The notes under the pieces were generated by a model. That model was not told the origin of the DNA and searched no databases. It worked only from the letters and a program-made list of their open reading frames with translations. A stretch of DNA of 64,000 nucleotides from Embleya hyalina (GTDB lineage Bacteria; Actinomycetota; Actinomycetes; Streptomycetales; Streptomycetaceae), in contig NZ_BIFH01000013.1 in assembly GCF_003967355.1 (NCBI RefSeq), positions 948,960 to 1,012,959 on the forward strand, in the 5' to 3' direction. The position numbers and the translations under genes were made by a program. This document shows positions 61,624-64,000 of this stretch, in pieces. Positions within the stretch are counted from its first letter, which is position 1. Each line of letters begins with the position of its first letter.

Positions 61624-63288
61624 ATGCCCCAGGACCGCGTCGTCGACCCGACCGGTGCCGAACTCGTCTGTGAAATCCTCGTGGACGAGGGAGCGACCCA
61701 CGTCTTCGGCAACCCGGGCACCACCGAGATCCCGTTCGTCCGGGCTCTGGCCGGGCGCGACGACATCGAATACGTCCTCGGCCTGCAGGAGGCGACGGTG
61801 GTCGCGATGGCCGACGGCATGGCCCGCCTGACCGGACGACCGACGTTCGTCAGCCTCCACGCCGCGGCCGGACTCGGCAACGGCATCGGCGCCCTGACCA
61901 ACGCGGCGGCGGCCCACGTACCCATGGTCGTCACCGCCGGACAGCAGGACCTGCGCCACCTGTTGAGCGGGCCGGTCCTGGCCGGGGACCTCGCCGGACT
62001 GGCCGAGCCCACGGTCAAATGGGCACACGAGGTCCGCACGCGCGCGGAGGTGGGACCCTCGCTGCGCCGCGCGTTCCGGCTCGCGCTGAGCCCCCCGACC
62101 GGCCCGGTGTTCCTGTCCCTGCCGATGAACCTCCTGGACGAACGCGGCCCCTCCGCACCCGAACGCACCCCCGCGGCCATCCGGGGCGCGGCCCCGATCG
62201 ACGCGCTGACGAGCCTCCTCGACCGGACACCCGCGGACGGGGTCGCCCTCGTCTACGGCGACGAGGTCGCCCGCTCGGCCCCGGCCGAGGGCATCGCCCT
62301 CGCCGAAACCCTGCGAGCCCCGGTATGGGGGGCCAGTTGGCCGTCCGCCAACCCCTTTCCCACCACCCACGACCTGTGGCGCGGATACCTGCCGCCCACC
62401 GCCTCGGGCATCCGCGAGACGCTGTCGGACCACCGACTGGTCCTGGTGCTCGGGGCACGCGCGTTTCTCGCCTACTTCCCCTACGCCCCGGGGCCCGTGA
62501 CCGACGCGGGCACCCGTGTCGTGCAGATCAGTGACGAGCCCGACGACGCCGGTCGAACCACCCCCGTGGAACTGGCCCTGCACGGGGACCTGCGTGCCAC
62601 GATCGCCCGCCTGTCGACCGCCCTGACGGACCGCCCGCGCCGCGATGCCGGACCGGCGTCCCCCGGCCCGGAGGCGGCCGGGCGGGCCCACGCGAACGGG
62701 CCACTCGACGCACGCTCCATCGCCCACGTCCTGGCCGCCACGTTGCCCGACGACGCCGTGATCCTGGACGAGGCTCCCGTGACGACCGACGACCTGCGCC
62801 ACGCGCTGCGCCTGCACCGGCCCAACCGCTATCAGTGGGTCGCCGGCGGCCTGGGCTGGGCCATGCCGGCGGCGGTCGGCGCGGCGATGGCGCCCGCCCG
62901 GGAAGGAAAGCGGGTGTTGTGCGTCGTGGGCGACGGGTCCGCCCTGTACTCGCCGCAGGCACTGTGGACCGCCGCCCGACACCGGCTACCGATCACCTAC
63001 GTGGTCGTCGACAACGGCGAATACCGCGTCCTGAAGGACAATTGGCAGATCCACACGCCCGGCGACCACGACCACTCGGCCCTGGACCTCGACCGCCCCC
63101 GCGTCGACTTCGTCGCCCTCGCCCGATCCATGGGCGTCGAAGCCCGATCCGTCACCGACAACGAAGACCTGCGCCGCACCCTGACCGCCGCCCACCGCCA
63201 CGACCGCCCAACCCTCATCAAGGCCCACCTGCCACAACCACCCACCGAACGCCGCCGCCACCAATCCTCGGATCACGTGTGCGGGTGA
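61624..63288 (+). CDS. ThDP-dependent enzyme, benzoylformate-decarboxylase/acetolactate-synthase family
   Basis: A 554-residue thiamine-diphosphate enzyme. The catalytic Glu is in YVLGLQEATVVAMADGMARL near residue 60. The ThDP/Mg motif is VVGDGSALYSPQAL near 438, ending at VVVDNGEYRVLK. N-terminal GTTEIPFVRALAGRDDIEYV is typical of the benzoylformate decarboxylase branch. Such enzymes decarboxylate 2-oxo acids or join aldehydes by carboligation. Placed after the NRPS reductase and the flavin oxidase, it could use the released aldehyde or a derived 2-oxo acid. GGAGGGACC lies just before the ATG. Confidence 0.85.
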   Translation: MPQDRVVDPTGAELVCEILVDEGATHVFGNPGTTEIPFVRALAGRDDIEYVLGLQEATVVAMADGMARLTGRPTFVSLHAAAGLGNGIGALTNAAAAHVPMVVTAGQQDLRHLLSGPVLAGDLAGLAEPTVKWAHEVRTRAEVGPSLRRAFRLALSPPTGPVFLSLPMNLLDERGPSAPERTPAAIRGAAPIDALTSLLDRTPADGVALVYGDEVARSAPAEGIALAETLRAPVWGASWPSANPFPTTHDLWRGYLPPTASGIRETLSDHRLVLVLGARAFLAYFPYAPGPVTDAGTRVVQISDEPDDAGRTTPVELALHGDLRATIARLSTALTDRPRRDAGPASPGPEAAGRAHANGPLDARSIAHVLAATLPDDAVILDEAPVTTDDLRHALRLHRPNRYQWVAGGLGWAMPAAVGAAMAPAREGKRVLCVVGDGSALYSPQALWTAARHRLPITYVVVDNGEYRVLKDNWQIHTPGDHDHSALDLDRPRVDFVALARSMGVEARSVTDNEDLRRTLTAAHRHDRPTLIKAHLPQPPTERRRHQSSDHVCG

Positions 63289-63670
63289 CCCTCCACACGG
63301 GGTTCGTGAGTGTCACGTTCCCTGGGGACGACACGATCCACACGATCCCGGACTGGGCGACGTACCACGCTGACAGCCTCGACATCTGCCGCGAGCACAC
63401 CCAGCCGGACACGCCGTCCATGGTGTCCGGCTCGGAAGCCCTTGCAGTGACTTCCCCGAAGTACAGGTGGTCGAGACCCCGCTGCGCCGGGCTGCGGCTT
63501 CGGGGTTCGGTGCTCCGACCCGGGGCGCGGCACCAATTGAGGATTTCCCGTGGTGGGTGGTGTGTAGCCGGCCTCGGCCGTCGTTCGTATCGCGCCTGCG
63601 GTCCCCTCTTGTGGCGGCGGTGTGTGGCTGGGCATGCTCGAGGTGTCGGCACCGTGCGGGGAGGGTGGCC
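63289..63670. other. Gap before the right-edge gene
   Basis: About 380 bases without a supported gene. A stretch near 63283-63470 translates as VTLHTGFVSVTFPGDDTIHT then IPDWATYHADSLDICREHTQ and looks somewhat protein-like, but it loses quality after 63460 and has no clear start signal, so I do not call it a gene. Confidence 0.4.
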
Positions 63671-64000
63671 ATGACCGATACCGAGGCACGCGAACAACGA
63701 GTCGTGGGATGGGTGTTGGACACCCCGGAGCCGCGTCTGCCCGTGAACCCGTCGGGAGCGGAGCCGTTGCCGGACCTGTCCGACCGTGAAGGTCCGGTGC
63801 CGTTCGCGTTCCGGTTCCTGGTGCCGGTCATCGGCACCGGCGGCATCCTCCCCAACGATCTGTCGTACGACGAGGACACGCAGACCGGGGTGTACGAGGA
63901 CCTGCCGCCCGGCGTGTACATGACGAAGAACCCACCCAAGACCTACGGCCCCACCCAACCGTCGGGCCAGATGGATGCCCCCGACGACCCCGGTACCAGT
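63671..64000 (+). CDS. Hypothetical protein, runs off the right edge
   Basis: 110 residues are visible (MTDTEAREQRVVGWVLDTPE then PRLPVNPSGAEPLPDLSDRE), with LPNDLSYDEDTQTGVYEDLP later. No known domain is recognised. The sequence is acidic, without a signal peptide or membrane segment in the visible part. GGGGAGGGTGG lies immediately upstream of ATG 63671, supporting the start. The end lies beyond the window. Confidence 0.6.
   Translation, partial: MTDTEAREQRVVGWVLDTPEPRLPVNPSGAEPLPDLSDREGPVPFAFRFLVPVIGTGGILPNDLSYDEDTQTGVYEDLPPGVYMTKNPPKTYGPTQPSGQMDAPDDPGTS

Noticed and set aside
63283..63674. A small gene after the ThDP enzyme (VTLHTGFVSVTFPGDD...)
   Set aside because: Only the first 60 residues look protein-like; the rest is Arg/Gly-rich, with no ribosome binding site or known domain.

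Overview
This window is high-GC actinomycete DNA, most like a Streptomyces/Embleya/Kitasatospora-type filamentous actinobacterium. The evidence is strong third-position G/C bias, GTG starts, many ATGA start/stop overlaps, a DmdR/IdeR-type iron box, an Scr1-type XRE/DUF397 pair, mycothiol-dependent enzymes, and rare TTA codons confined to a few genes. The mix of regulators, transporters, two small biosynthetic loci, gene remnants and secreted proteins looks like accessory or chromosome-arm content. I saw no rRNA, tRNA, CRISPR array or intact transposase.

Layout. 1-3.4 kb: a ferredoxin, its reductase (cut by the left edge) and a quinone oxidoreductase, divergent from an AraC regulator. 3.6-4.2 kb: a secreted pentapeptide-repeat protein. 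4.5-11.2 kb: an iron-box-controlled divergon, with a MATE exporter one way and a complete Dpp/Opp-type ABC importer (lipoprotein, two permeases, fused double ATPase) the other. 11.3-14.6 kb: a response regulator facing a PAP2 phosphatase and a sensor kinase. 14.8-16.4 kb: a TetR/NmrA pair around a 25-bp palindrome. 16.7-18.4 kb: two overlapping genes sharing a QAGRD motif, the second a membrane-anchored eight-bladed PQQ-type propeller. 18.4-20.5 kb: relics of an IS630-like transposase and an endonuclease/exonuclease/phosphatase-fold protein, then a truncated secreted protein, an AT-rich patch and a small molybdopterin-binding-domain protein.

20.6-28.8 kb is a PucR-regulated locus with two DUF917/hydantoinase pairs around an NCS1 permease. 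One hydantoinase has degenerate ATP-site motifs. 29-35 kb: a MerR regulator, then an A-T-TE synthetase with a methyltransferase and a divergent sugar-nucleotide-type epimerase, a candidate small-metabolite locus. 35-41 kb: a secreted 5'-nucleotidase, a HemC C-terminal fragment, a frameshifted D-Ala-D-Ala ligase, a scrambled zinc-ribbon-like gene and a sigma-like protein. 41-49 kb: a DUF574 methyltransferase ending in a 15-bp tandem repeat, hypothetical genes, the Scr1/DUF397 pair, a cyclic-phosphate-processing receiver domain, a DHFR-like reductase and two tandem serine hydrolases. 49-55.6 kb: a RelE-like toxin/antitoxin pair, a Ser/Thr kinase, a TetR-controlled MBL/CMD/mycothiol-enzyme operon and a small secreted protein. 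55.9-63.3 kb: a second candidate biosynthetic locus with a TenA/heme-oxygenase-like protein, a stand-alone A-T-reductase NRPS carrying a TTA codon, a frameshifted flavin oxidase and a ThDP-dependent decarboxylase-type enzyme. A gene of unknown function runs off the right edge.

Two genes have clear single-base disruptions (ddl, the flavin oxidase) and two more regions look disrupted (39.4-40.5 kb, 42.5 kb). These may be real decay or residual indel errors in the assembly, so they need checking against reads. All functions are inferred by eye from motifs; no database search was run.
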